This document shows positions 1 through 9,000 of a stretch of 64,000 nucleotides of DNA, one piece after another. The stretch spans positions 124,001 to 188,000 of the forward strand of contig NZ_FOAF01000010.1 of assembly GCF_900109575.1 (NCBI RefSeq), written 5' to 3'. Both the position numbers and the translations under genes were made by a program. The notes beneath the pieces were generated by a model. That model did no database searches and had not been told where the DNA came from. It saw nothing but the letters and a program-made list of their open reading frames with translations. This DNA comes from Olivibacter domesticus (GTDB taxonomy: Bacteria; Bacteroidota; Bacteroidia; Sphingobacteriales; Sphingobacteriaceae). How positions within the stretch are numbered: the first letter of the stretch is position 1; each line of letters starts with the position of its first letter.

Positions 1-105
1 TATTTCAATATCAAAACTTCTTTCATAAGCGGTGTAATCTTTGGTTCCTTCACCCAGATTTCCCGTCCATTTGGTCGTTAAAAGGTAATGATGCTCTTTC
101 TTCAT
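1..105 (-). CDS. OsmC family protein, N-terminal fragment
   Basis: The minus strand starts with ATG at 105 and stays open to the window edge, giving 35 residues. The fragment contains KWTGNLGEGT followed by a YTAYERSFDI stretch, which resembles the first beta-hairpin of OsmC/Ohr-type proteins (peroxide-detoxifying cysteine peroxidases or related small proteins). The catalytic cysteines lie outside the window, so peroxidase activity cannot be judged. It is probably a single gene, since the next gene on this strand begins 119 bases upstream. Confidence 0.6.
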   Translation of the reverse strand, partial: MKKEHHYLLTTKWTGNLGEGTKDYTAYERSFDIEI

Positions 106-223
106 TATGTTGGTATTGTGCTGATAGATTCATCTATACTGGCCTTTTCGATAGAAAAGACAACATTGCGCTGTTTATTGTTAATACAAATTTTATAACG
201 AAAGAAAGTACTTATGTTGCATT

Positions 224-691
224 TTACTCTTGTATAATTCGTTTTAGATCTGCCGGAGAATAAGTGACCGATTTTAACGTTTTCCGATCGGCTGTTCTAT
301 ATACTAAATAAAGATCACTTTCTTGTTCGTAATAGCACTCAACCCCTTTATTATTATAATGTTTTACAGTTGCTTCCGCTTCTTCTATCGTTTTACACGC
401 TTTACTCATATTGGATCGTTGAACTTCATCAAATAGTTCTTTGAATTTGTCGGCCAGTCCAAATTCAAGTATTGCGCCGGAAAGCACATACTGTATATCA
501 CAAAGTGCGTCAGCTACTTCAACAATGTCTTGATTGTTTATCGCTTCTTCCAGCTCTTTTAATTCTTCCGCAATGAGAGACACTCTTAGTTTGCATCGCT
601 GTTCGCTAGGTATTGTAGGAGCTGTTAATATTGGATGTTTGAAAGTTTTATGGAATTCGGCAACAGATGTTAATGTGATAGGATCTTGCAT
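224..691 (-). CDS. MazG-like nucleoside triphosphate pyrophosphohydrolase family protein
   Basis: This 155-residue protein has an all-alpha MazG/PRA-PH-like core at about residues 30-85. It shows the acidic pattern EELKELEEA followed by EVADALCDIQYV, matching the ExxE...ExxD magnesium-binding arrangement of the superfamily. Known members hydrolyse NTPs or dNTPs to the monophosphate and pyrophosphate, often cleaning non-canonical nucleotides; the substrate here cannot be read from sequence. The C-terminal part (about residues 95-155) is family-specific. A good promoter sits just upstream at 705-735, leaving a very short leader. It is divergent from a short ssb gene and shares with it an intergenic region holding a perfect inverted repeat. 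Confidence 0.8.
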   Translation of the reverse strand: MQDPITLTSVAEFHKTFKHPILTAPTIPSEQRCKLRVSLIAEELKELEEAINNQDIVEVADALCDIQYVLSGAILEFGLADKFKELFDEVQRSNMSKACKTIEEAEATVKHYNNKGVECYYEQESDLYLVYRTADRKTLKSVTYSPADLKRIIQE

Positions 692-704
692 ATTATTTTT
701 TTCT

Positions 705-735
705 CAAACTTAGATAAAATTGACCTTATATGCAA
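705..735 (-). promoter_or_regulatory. Bacteroidota-type promoter for the MazG-like gene
   Basis: On the minus strand TAAGTTTG (705-712) matches the TAnnTTTG -7 element exactly, and a TTG (733-735) lies 20 bases upstream in the -33 position. Transcription would begin a few bases before the ATG at 691. Confidence 0.6.
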
Positions 736-791
736 TTTAGCTAAAAGAAGGGATTGTGAATTTTATTAAAATATGTATTATACCCGATTAA

Positions 792-819
792 AAACGGATA
801 TAAACGGTTATATCCGTTT
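792..819. promoter_or_regulatory. Perfect 12-bp inverted repeat, possible operator
   Basis: AAACGGATATAA at 792-803 is perfectly repeated in inverse orientation at 808-819 around a 4-base centre (ACGG). It lies between the divergent MazG-like gene and ssb, about 57 bases upstream of the MazG promoter and 79 bases upstream of the ssb start. No T-run follows, and both genes point away from it, so a regulator-binding site is more likely than a terminator. The binding protein is unknown. Confidence 0.5.
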
Positions 820-897
820 AACATACGACTATTTTTTAACTAGTGTTGACATTTGTAATATAATTTTTGATTTGTTAAACAATTAATATTTGTAGTT

Positions 898-1254
898 ATG
901 AGCACACTAAAAAACAGCGTAAGGTTAACAGGATTTTTGGGAAATAAACCTGATATCAAAAGGTTTGGGGATAACAAGAGCTTAGCGAGAGTTGCTATTG
1001 CCGTTAATGAACGATATAAAAATCAGGCAGGAGAATGGTTAACTGATACACAATGGCATAATTTAGTATTATGGGGCAAACAAGCAGTTTTCGCCGAAAA
1101 GAGCCTAGAGAAAGGAAGTGAGGTGTCAATAGAAGGAAAACTCATTAATAGGACTTATGTAAATCGAGAAGGAATGACGCGTTACATTACGGAAATTATT
1201 GTGAATGAAGTTTATAAGGTAAATAGACCTGTTAAAGCGGAAACAGTAGAGTAG
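898..1254 (+). CDS. ssb: Single-stranded DNA-binding protein, short form
   Basis: The 118-residue protein is a single OB-fold: NSVRLTGFLGNKPDIKR at the start, the WHNLVLWGKQA strand and the KGSEVSIEGKLINRTY strand, all typical of bacterial SSB, which coats single-stranded DNA during replication, repair and recombination. It ends shortly after the OB-fold with a tail (VKAETVE) that lacks the conserved acidic DDIPF-type tip used to recruit partner proteins. Chromosomal SSBs usually have a longer disordered tail, so this may be an accessory SSB. A TTGACA at 846-851 and AT-rich sequence precede it, but no exact TAnnTTTG was found. A strong hairpin follows the stop. Confidence 0.92.
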   Translation: MSTLKNSVRLTGFLGNKPDIKRFGDNKSLARVAIAVNERYKNQAGEWLTDTQWHNLVLWGKQAVFAEKSLEKGSEVSIEGKLINRTYVNREGMTRYITEIIVNEVYKVNRPVKAETVE

Positions 1255-1262
1255 TATGGTTT

Positions 1263-1290
1263 AGGGTTGCCAATTTATTGGCAACCCTCT
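1263..1290. terminator. Bidirectional hairpin terminator after ssb
   Basis: An 11-bp perfect stem, AGGGTTGCCAA (1263-1273) with its complement at 1278-1288, has a 4-base loop and T-rich sequence on the plus side. It sits between the convergent ssb and the lipoprotein gene and can serve both. Confidence 0.85.
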
Positions 1291-1293
1291 ATT

Positions 1294-1806
1294 TTATAAG
1301 TTTTTTTTGTTGAAACTGTTACGGGTATATGGTCCGGGGACCGCATGATCCCCTTCTTTAAAATTAAAGCGAACCACTTTTATTTTAGGCAGATCTGTAA
1401 ACGCATAAGTCGCTTCGGCTAAATAGGTCATTGCTCCTGTCGTTCCAGCTTGTTGCGTCAAATAGGTTGCATTTGGTATGTTTACCGATAATGTGTCATG
1501 GCTGATTTTATCAACCTTTAGATAAATCTCTGGATACTTAATATTTAGGGCTTCCGCTAATTCCTCTTTATTTAGAGGTACTTTGCTCTTTTGCGGGTTT
1601 TCCTGTATTTCTATTTGAGTAGTTTCGTTGTCAACGACTGCAACAAAAGGTAATGAAAGTGTTTTAGTTTCCTCTAAAACTTGTTTTTCGCTTCCTTCAA
1701 TCTGTTCTGGCTCCGCTTTCTTTTCTTCCTTTGTTTGGTTTTGACAATTCCAAAAAAGAGACAGGGAAGCAATCAATAGAAAAAGGAATTTACGTGTCTT
1801 GTTCAT
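1294..1806 (-). CDS. Lipoprotein with GerMN-like C-terminal domain
   Basis: The 170-residue protein starts with a lipoprotein signal (hydrophobic core FLFLLIASLSLFW followed by lipobox Cys at about residue 21). A charged low-complexity linker (about residues 25-45) follows. The C-terminal half has IYLKVDKISHDTLSVNIPN, then a TGAMTYLAEATYAFTDLP helix and IKVVRFNFKEGDHAVPG. This order (strand, helix, strand ending in a G-rich turn) resembles GerMN domains, whose biochemical role is poorly known. It begins 10 bases after the SDR gene upstream, so the two are probably co-transcribed. The GerMN assignment is by pattern and needs a profile search. Confidence 0.6.
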   Translation of the reverse strand: MNKTRKFLFLLIASLSLFWNCQNQTKEEKKAEPEQIEGSEKQVLEETKTLSLPFVAVVDNETTQIEIQENPQKSKVPLNKEELAEALNIKYPEIYLKVDKISHDTLSVNIPNATYLTQQAGTTGAMTYLAEATYAFTDLPKIKVVRFNFKEGDHAVPGPYTRNSFNKKNL

Positions 1807-1816
1807 GATTTACTTT

Positions 1817-2521
1817 TTAAGGGGTTGTAACTGCTACTGGCAGCACCTTTCCATTGAAAAATTTATGTCCTGTTAGGGCAAAGTCAGCTATATACTTACC
1901 CATTTCGAAGGCCGCAATTGGCGATTCATAATTAGGGAACGCTTTTTCGAGCATTTCTGTTTGCGCAGAACCAAGAGCTAAGCAGTTAACATTAATTTTT
2001 TTATCGGCTAATTCGAGTGCTAAACATTCAGTAAGTGCATGTAGCGCGGCCTTGCTTGCCGAATATGCAGCTAATCCAGGAAACTTAACGCTTCCTTGGA
2101 ATCCTCCCATGCTCCCGATATTCACAATATGGCTGCCATTAGGCATAATAGGAACCAGCTGCTTAATCATTTTAACGTGCCCTAATACGTTCGTCTGTAA
2201 CATTTCAGCAAAATCGATTGTTGTTATTTCCATGAAGGGTTTATTAATCAGAATACCGGCGTTGTTGATTAATATATCCACATGACCTATTTTCTCATTT
2301 ATAAAAGGTAGAAGACCGGTTTCATAATCATCATGCACAATGTCGAATCTTGCCGGATATAGATTACAATCGGGATTAAGTCCTTTAGCTATTTCATAAA
2401 GCCTTTTTAATTTATCATGAGATCTAGCCAAAGCTACCACATGATGATTATTTTGCAATATTAATGTTAATACGGCTTCGAAACCAACGCCACTACTTGC
2501 TCCTGTTATTACGATATTCAT
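1817..2521 (-). CDS. SDR family NAD(P)-dependent oxidoreductase
   Basis: This 234-residue Rossmann-fold enzyme has the cofactor motif TGASSGVG at residues 6-13, NNAG at about residue 87, a Ser in the NIGSMGG strand, and the catalytic YSASK near residue 153. All parts of the classical short-chain dehydrogenase active site are present. SDRs oxidise or reduce alcohols, ketones or sugars with NAD(P)H; the substrate is not evident. It is followed 10 bases later by the GerMN-like lipoprotein and preceded by the flippase-like gene 63 bases upstream, suggesting one minus-strand unit. Confidence 0.88.
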   Translation of the reverse strand: MNIVITGASSGVGFEAVLTLILQNNHHVVALARSHDKLKRLYEIAKGLNPDCNLYPARFDIVHDDYETGLLPFINEKIGHVDILINNAGILINKPFMEITTIDFAEMLQTNVLGHVKMIKQLVPIMPNGSHIVNIGSMGGFQGSVKFPGLAAYSASKAALHALTECLALELADKKINVNCLALGSAQTEMLEKAFPNYESPIAAFEMGKYIADFALTGHKFFNGKVLPVAVTTP

Positions 2522-2584
2522 AATCCTAATATTTATATTCTTTGATTACACATCACTTGCTTAAATGTTTTTATTCTATCTGTA

Positions 2585-3487
2585 TTATTCTTCCAGATCT
2601 ATGTCGCTTGCGCCTGGAAGCTTTTCTTCACCAAGTGCTTTAGGATGAAAAGTGAAATATGATCCCATTAGTGAGATAATAGCAGATATAAAATAAGAAA
2701 TTAGACTGATGAGGACGGCTCTATGCGGGTCCAAATTGAAATAATCAGATCCGTATATAAAGACGACTTCGCGTGCGCCTAAACCGCCAATAGATAAAGG
2801 GATTACAGCTATAATCTGTGAAAGTAGAAATAATAACAAGTAAGGTGAAAATTTTCCTTCAAAATCTAATCCATATAAAATACAGATCGCACAAATAACC
2901 TGTAAAGATTGGACCCCCAAAGCTTTAAAATGTTTAAAAATAAATTGAGAGGCATAATCGGAAAAGAATCGTTTCATAACAAAATAATACGCGATCGAGC
3001 CCACAATCACGCAAAAAATAGGTGCCCAATTTGGAATATTTAATTTCGGTATGAAAATGACTAATGCTGCGGTGATGAGGCATAGTGCCCACATACCGCT
3101 TAAACGATCAAAAAAAATACAGGATAATAATTTACGTCCTTTTATTTGGAATTTTTTTCGTAGAAAATATATCTTGTAGCCATCGCCCCCAATTCCACCG
3201 GGTAATGATATATTATAAAACATACCCAGTAAGTATAGTTTAAAGTTATATGTTTCAGAAAGATATAGGTCTATACCCTTAAAAAAAGTGTTTAGCCGCC
3301 AAGCGGATATTGCTATCGAAATGAAGAAACTTGTAAACCCTAATAAGAGAAACAAGGGATTCGATTGGGTGAAAACTTCTTTTAAATCGCTCAGGCTAAC
3401 TTTAGTAAATACTAGATAGAGTGCGAATGCCGTGACGGCGAGCTTTAAGATCAATTTGGATATACTCCAAAATTTTTGTTTGGTCAT
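2585..3487 (-). CDS. Flippase-like / lysylphosphatidylglycerol synthase TM-region family membrane protein
   Basis: The 300-residue protein is mostly hydrophobic with about eight membrane segments. It carries the two hallmark motifs of the YbhN/AglD/MprF membrane family: a GGIGGDGYK loop around residue 97 and SIGGLGAREVVF near residue 231. Family members move or modify lipid-linked substrates at the inner membrane, but only the transmembrane part of MprF is represented here, without the lysyl-transferase domain. A lipid flippase or transporter role is therefore inferred. The upstream small membrane-protein gene ends only 7 bases before its start. Confidence 0.75.
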   Translation of the reverse strand: MTKQKFWSISKLILKLAVTAFALYLVFTKVSLSDLKEVFTQSNPLFLLLGFTSFFISIAISAWRLNTFFKGIDLYLSETYNFKLYLLGMFYNISLPGGIGGDGYKIYFLRKKFQIKGRKLLSCIFFDRLSGMWALCLITAALVIFIPKLNIPNWAPIFCVIVGSIAYYFVMKRFFSDYASQFIFKHFKALGVQSLQVICAICILYGLDFEGKFSPYLLLFLLSQIIAVIPLSIGGLGAREVVFIYGSDYFNLDPHRAVLISLISYFISAIISLMGSYFTFHPKALGEEKLPGASDIDLEE

Positions 3488-3494
3488 TCGTAAA

Positions 3495-3830
3495 TTACTT
3501 GTATATCACAGGGGCTAAACGAACGAAAAGCATGATGACGTAGATGATAAGAAGAAGTGTATTCAGTGCAAGCATCCAATTTAAGTCGGTCTTCTCATGT
3601 TTAGTTCTGCCCGTTAGGATCAACAGCGTTAAGAAGCTTAAAAACAGTATTAGTGGAAATATGAACACCCATTTGTTTTCAATATATACATAGGTTGCTT
3701 CCATTTTTGCTGCGATTTGCTTATCTGCAAACATGGGAACGATCGCTGCAGCCAATAAAAGTATGAAAAGTCTAACGAGTAATTTAGAAACAAATTTACT
3801 TGTGGTATGATTTTTGGATACTATTTTCAT
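3495..3830 (-). CDS. Small membrane protein of unknown function
   Basis: The 111-residue protein has a basic N-terminus followed by three hydrophobic segments (about residues 18-35, 53-72 and 85-106), separated by a lysine-containing loop and an acidic-basic stretch (TGRTKHEKTD). No catalytic motif or named domain was recognised. It is the first gene of a minus-strand group and stops 7 bases before the flippase-like gene, so translational coupling is likely and it may support that protein in the inner membrane. Confidence 0.6.
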   Translation of the reverse strand: MKIVSKNHTTSKFVSKLLVRLFILLLAAAIVPMFADKQIAAKMEATYVYIENKWVFIFPLILFLSFLTLLILTGRTKHEKTDLNWMLALNTLLLIIYVIMLFVRLAPVIYK

Positions 3831-3895
3831 CCGTGTATGTTTTATTTTCGATAATTATAAGGTTTTTTTCGTCACATTAAATTTCTTCTTGAATA

Positions 3896-3926
3896 TTTTA
3901 AATGATACTTCCTTATATTATATTTG
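3896..3926 (+). promoter_or_regulatory. Candidate Bacteroidota promoter before the lipocalin-like gene
   Basis: TATATTTG at 3919-3926 matches the -7 element exactly, with a TTTT (3 of 4 matching TTTG) 19 bases upstream. The predicted start leaves a leader of about 125 bases before the ATG at 4060, so a closer promoter cannot be excluded. Confidence 0.4.
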
Positions 3927-4059
3927 TTATATCTTTTATTGTTGATGCTTTTTTAGAAGAACAAATGTACAATTTTATTGTATTAACAGTAAACGATGAA
4001 TACACACATCTATTATAATAAAAATCTCATCGATAGAATAAAAAGTAAATAAATTACAA

Positions 4060-4578
4060 ATGAAAACAACTCTTAAACTTTCAACATTGGTTATTGCATT
4101 AATGTTATTCTTTAATGCTTGTTCGTCTTCCAGACAAACAACTTCTTCTCCTACATCTGGGCAATGGAAAGGTGGTGTTAAAGGCCAATGGGTATTAAAT
4201 AGCGTAGAAAAGAAAAATTTTCCTTCAGGTGCGAATGTGAAAAGAATTTTTGACGAGGCACCGATTGATTGTTTTATTGGTAGCACATGGAACTTGATAG
4301 CAAATGGGAAAGGATCTATTACTTTCTCTGCAAATGGAGAATTATGTGCCCCTGGTGCAACGAGAGATATCTTTTGGTCGATTTACAAACCTGAAAATGG
4401 GGGCGAATCTCAATTTCAGTTTAAAAAATTATATCCGGGAGAAAAGGCGAAAAACATTACAGAAGGCTATCGTTTAGATCTTGCTTATGCAGATGAGCAA
4501 ACATTAACTTTGAACATGCCCGTTAATGTGGATGGAGGTAATGATTCATTCCTGGAATTTAAGTTTAGTAAAAGATAA
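4060..4578 (+). CDS. Lipocalin-like lipoprotein
   Basis: The 172-residue protein has a lipoprotein signal (MKTTLKLSTLVIALMLFFNAC, lipobox Cys at residue 21) and a Ser/Thr-rich linker. The body starts with GQWVLNSVEKK and shows alternating beta strands, STWNLIANGKGSITFS, then FWSIYKP, then YRLDLAYADEQTLTLNMP, ending in FLEFKFSK. This is the pattern of the small lipocalin-like domains common in secreted Bacteroidota proteins. Binding partner and role are unknown. It is a single gene with a strong terminator behind it. Confidence 0.7.
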   Translation: MKTTLKLSTLVIALMLFFNACSSSRQTTSSPTSGQWKGGVKGQWVLNSVEKKNFPSGANVKRIFDEAPIDCFIGSTWNLIANGKGSITFSANGELCAPGATRDIFWSIYKPENGGESQFQFKKLYPGEKAKNITEGYRLDLAYADEQTLTLNMPVNVDGGNDSFLEFKFSKR

Positions 4579-4603
4579 GATCACTGTATTTTAAACATTT
4601 TAC

Positions 4604-4640
4604 AATGCCTTGTAACGTATTCAGTTACAAGGCATTTTTC
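4604..4640 (+). terminator. Rho-independent terminator after the lipocalin-like gene
   Basis: A 13-bp perfect stem, AATGCCTTGTAAC (4604-4616) with its complement at 4624-4636, encloses a 7-base loop and is followed by a T-run. Confidence 0.9.
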
Positions 4641-4733
4641 GTTTATAAGAATTGTATGAAAAACGTTTTCTTGTGCCTTGTACATTAAAGTCCTACTTTT
4701 ACGCCCCATAAAATAATTAAAAAAATATACTAA

Positions 4734-5933
4734 ATGCTAAAATTAAACACAAAAGCGCTGGTTGTAGCAGCTGCTTTCCTTGTTGGGGGTGGCAGCTCTG
4801 TTTTTGCACAGGATAATCTGGTTAACTCCTTACAAAATAACCGAAGTGATAGCAGTAAATTTGGTTTTAAGTTTACTGAAATCATAAACTTACAAAATAC
4901 TTCGGTAAAGAATCAAGGTTCATCAGGGACTTGCTGGAGCTATTCGGGGAACTCTTTTCTTGAATCGGAGATGATACGGAACGGAAGGGAAACTGTTGAG
5001 ATTTCGCAACTTTTTACCGCAAGAAATGTCTACGTTGAAAAAGGTAAAAATTACGTTCGCTTGCATGGTGGTTTGAGTTTAGGAGAAGGGGGGCAGTTGC
5101 ATGATGTTATTAATATGTACCAAAAATACGGTGCAATGCCAAGAGAAGCCTATACTGGACTCAATTATGGTACCGAGGGAAATAAATTGGCAGAAATGAG
5201 TGCCATAACAGATGCAATACTCGCAGCGGTTGTGAAAAACCCAAATGGAAAACTAACGCCTAACTGGTTAAACGCTTACACGGGCGCTATTGATACTTAT
5301 TTAGGAAAAGTGCCTGAAACATTCAGCTACAAGGGTAAAAATTATACACCACAATCTTTTGCAAAAGAGGTGGTAGGCTTAAATGCCGATGATTATGTTG
5401 AAATATCCTCTTTCAAGGACCATCCATATTACAGTAAGTTTACCTTACTAATTCCAGACAATTGGTCGTTCGATCAAGTTTATAATGTCGCCATGACAGA
5501 TATCACAGATATTATAGATCATGCCTTAAAAAATGGTTATACGGTTGGATGGGCAACTGATGTTAGTGAGAAAGGTTTTAGCTGGAAAAATGGAGTAGCT
5601 TATGTGCCAGAAAAACCGTTTGAAAGAATGAGCGAAGTGGAAAAAGGAAATATGTTTAATGGACCTAAGCAAGAAATGACAATTACGGAGGACCTCCGTC
5701 AGCAAGCATTTGACGATTATGGCACGACAGATGATCACGGTATGCATATTGTGGGACTTGCTAAAGACCAAAATGATAAAGAATACTATATAGTGAAAAA
5801 TTCCTGGGGGGCATCTAATGACTACGAGGGATATTTATATGTTACTAAAGCCTTTGTTCAATTTAAAACAACCGCTTTCATGTTGCATAAAGGGGGGATA
5901 CCAAAAGAAATTAAGCGCAAGCTAGGTATTTAA
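4734..5933 (+). CDS. Exported C1-family cysteine peptidase (bleomycin hydrolase/PepC-like)
   Basis: The 399-residue protein has a cleavable signal peptide ending at about VFAQ (residue 26), so it acts outside the cytoplasm. The papain-fold active site is complete: Cys67 in GSSGTCWSYS with the preceding NQG oxyanion Gln, His338 in DDHGMHIVGL, and Asn356 in KNSWG. Spacing and the long insert between Cys and His fit the bleomycin hydrolase/aminopeptidase C branch. Those relatives are usually cytosolic hexameric aminopeptidases; a periplasmic or secreted form is typical for Bacteroidota. It stands alone between two hairpin terminators. A TACTTTTA at about 4692 is one mismatch from the -7 consensus. 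Confidence 0.9.
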   Translation: MLKLNTKALVVAAAFLVGGGSSVFAQDNLVNSLQNNRSDSSKFGFKFTEIINLQNTSVKNQGSSGTCWSYSGNSFLESEMIRNGRETVEISQLFTARNVYVEKGKNYVRLHGGLSLGEGGQLHDVINMYQKYGAMPREAYTGLNYGTEGNKLAEMSAITDAILAAVVKNPNGKLTPNWLNAYTGAIDTYLGKVPETFSYKGKNYTPQSFAKEVVGLNADDYVEISSFKDHPYYSKFTLLIPDNWSFDQVYNVAMTDITDIIDHALKNGYTVGWATDVSEKGFSWKNGVAYVPEKPFERMSEVEKGNMFNGPKQEMTITEDLRQQAFDDYGTTDDHGMHIVGLAKDQNDKEYYIVKNSWGASNDYEGYLYVTKAFVQFKTTAFMLHKGGIPKEIKRKLGI

Positions 5934-5951
5934 TTTTATGATATCGCGCAT

Positions 5952-5989
5952 AAAAAAAGAGATTTCACGAAAGTGAAATCTCTTTTTTT
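5952..5989. terminator. Bidirectional terminator between C1 peptidase and DUF2723 gene
   Basis: A long stem (AAAGAGATTTCAC, loop GAAA, GTGAAATCTCTTT) is flanked by A-run and T-run, so it works for both convergent genes. Confidence 0.9.
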
Positions 5990-6009
5990 ATTTCTTGCAT
6001 AACGAATGG

Positions 6010-9000
6010 TTATTTACCTTGTGTCCCTGAAAACATTGTTTCAATTTCATTTAACGATTTTTCCATAGCTTTCGCTTGCTTTTCTTGTTTATATTCCTTT
6101 GCGAGCTCACCAGAACTGTAAATAACTTGGGTGCCCATCTGTATGTTTTGCATCTCTAAATTAGGTTTTGTCTTAGCAATGGCAATGTAATACTTTAGCA
6201 GTCCATCTACGTAGGTTGCATTCCGTTCTAATAACGCATTAGCTTTGTCTGTTAAGCCTGCCTGATATAGTTGCTTACATAAAAAGTACAATACTCTTGA
6301 TTCACCCAAAGAATAAATACGCTGAGGGATGACTTCCAAACACCTAGCTAGGGCTTTTTTTGCTTCTTCTTTCTTCCCTTCTTCATACAAAGATTGGCTT
6401 AAAGTACTAAAATTGTTAACAATGAGTGAAAGCATGCCATAAGATTCATGATCCAGGTAACGAGCATGTGCTAGATCACCCCAAACGAATTTATTCATGG
6501 TGTTATTATAAAGAGCCTCTGTATTTACAGATTCTCCCATACGCATTTCCTCTTCCGTTTTGTTGAATTTAATGGGCATTAACTTCAGTGCAAAACCTTC
6601 ATTGATAAGATAGTTATCTAAGCCCATGTAATTGCTGTTAGGAACTGTTGTAGCAAAATATATCGGCCTTTTCCAGTTATTGTGCACTAAAATATCAAAC
6701 ATAGCAAGTTCTGCCTTAGAAACGTAGTCCTTATTGTAGTTCCAGACCATTGTATCCACGATATTACCATCCCATTTAGCGGGAACTACTTTGTTTTTTA
6801 GCACTTCTTCCCGATTAACGGTAAGTTTAAAGTTTTTAGTGAATAAATAATTAGAACGACTTCCATCCTGGTATTCAACCTGATCATTCGGGTTATCTGA
6901 AAGCAAAACGTCTAATATACTACTTAATTCTATTGGTTCTTTAAATCCCCGATCGAGAAAAGATAATCCGTCACGTGTCCCTTGTTTAAATTGACTATCC
7001 TTCATCGTAATAGGTAGGGGAGCAGATTCATTTACTTTATCCTTCATTTGACGGACATACCAGTCAGCACTTAGAAGGCTTAAATTTACAATTCGCACAT
7101 CTGGGCGGAAATTCTCAACCTCTTGTACATACCATAAAGGGTAGGTATCATTATCGCCGTAAGTAAAAAGTATGGCGTTGGGAGCACAAGATTCCAAGTA
7201 ATTCTTGGCAAGATCGCGCGCTACATATTTAGTAGATCGGTCATGGTCGTCCCAGCCGTCTTTGGCCATTAAAATCGGTGCTGCTAATAATCCAACTACC
7301 GTAGCAATGAGACCAGCAGTTTTCGGATTTGTTTTCTTCTGTAGTATATCTGCAATACCGGCTACTCCCAAGCCTATCCAAATGGCAAAAGCATAAAAAG
7401 AACCTGCATAGGCGTAGTCACGCTCGCGCGGTTGAAGAGGTGTTTGGTTTAGATAAAGTACAATAGCTAAGCCTGTAAAGAAAAACAATAAACCAACAAT
7501 ACCAGCATCCTTTTGGTTCCGCTTAAAGTGCCAAAGCGCACCTATCAGCCCCAATATGAGCGGTAAGCCATAAAATTTATTATTAGAAGGGTCGGTTTTT
7601 ACTGAGTCAGGTAATGCATCCTGTCCTCCAAGACGCGCTTGGTCAATCGGTTTTATACCTGTAATCCAGTTCCCTTCCGTAAAACTTCCGTCTCCTTTTT
7701 GATCATTTTGACGCCCTACAAAATTCCAGAAAAAGTACCGGGCATACATATGACCTATCTGATAAGTAAAGAAAAAATTTAGATTATTGCCAAATGTTGG
7801 TTCTTCACTTTCACCCATATTTAACCAGCTGCGATAAAATTGTGGGTGCCCACGACCAGCATCGCTGCTATAGATGCGAGGGAAAACAGTTTCCCGATCA
7901 TATATATAATTGTATTTTTTTCCTATATTTTCATACTTTTCTTCCCCTTTAATATAGGTGTTTCCACCCTCTTTTCTGTCAGTTACTTTTGACGTAAAAT
8001 AGGGCCCTTTAACTAAAGGTTCTTCACCATATTGTTCGCGATTCAGGTAACTTAAGAAAGAGAAAGCATTGTCTGGATCACTATTGTTTAATGTTGGATC
8101 CGCTTTGGCTCGAACTAAAATCATAGCGAAAGAGCCATATCCAAAAATAATAAAACAGATAGATAATAAGATGATATTTAAATGAGGTTTAACATGTTTT
8201 ATGGAATAGAATATACCATATGTTAAACCACCAACTACCAATATCATAAAGCACAGAACGCCACTTCCAAAGCCCAGACTTAAGCTATTGACAAAGAAAA
8301 GGTCAAAATAAGCTGCAAATTTAATAAGGTATTGGATAATGCCCCATAGAACAAAGGCGACTATTACGATACCGATGAGGAGTGTTTTGAATACTCCTCC
8401 GTTTGTTGGGCTTTTTGTGCGTTTAAAATAAACAACCAGTGCTAAGGCAGGTATCGTCAATAAATTTAGAAGGTGAACTCCTATGGAAAGCCCCATTATA
8501 TAAGCTATAAATAACAACCATTTATCTGAACGGGGTTCATCAACGTGAGCTTCCCATTTTAAGATAGCCCAAAAGACAATGGCGGTGCAGAGCGAAGACA
8601 TGGCGTATACTTCTGATTCAACTGCTGAAAACCAAAAAGTATCAGAGACAGCATAAGCAAGGGCTCCCACAAGTCCAGCACCCATAATTTGTATTAAGCT
8701 ACTCTGTGTTATTTCTGTGTTATTTTTCCAAAGTACTTTACGTGCTAATGCCGTAATCGTCCAAAACAAAAACATAATAGTAAGCCCGCTTGAAACAGCA
8801 GATCCGAAATTCATCCAGTAAGCGAGGGATTCTTTATTGCCAAAGGCTAAATTGCTAAAGATATTTTGTAGCATTAAGAAGAGCGGTGCGCCGGGCTGAT
8901 GAACGATCTGCATTTTATATGCAGCTGCAATAAATTCCCCGCAATCCCAGTAACTAGCTGTTGGTTCAAGTGTTAACACATAAACTAAGGTGGAAACGAA

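Noticed and set aside
3975-4286. 103-codon frame on the minus strand
   Set aside because: It lies opposite a lipoprotein gene with a clear signal peptide and domain pattern and has no recognisable feature of its own.
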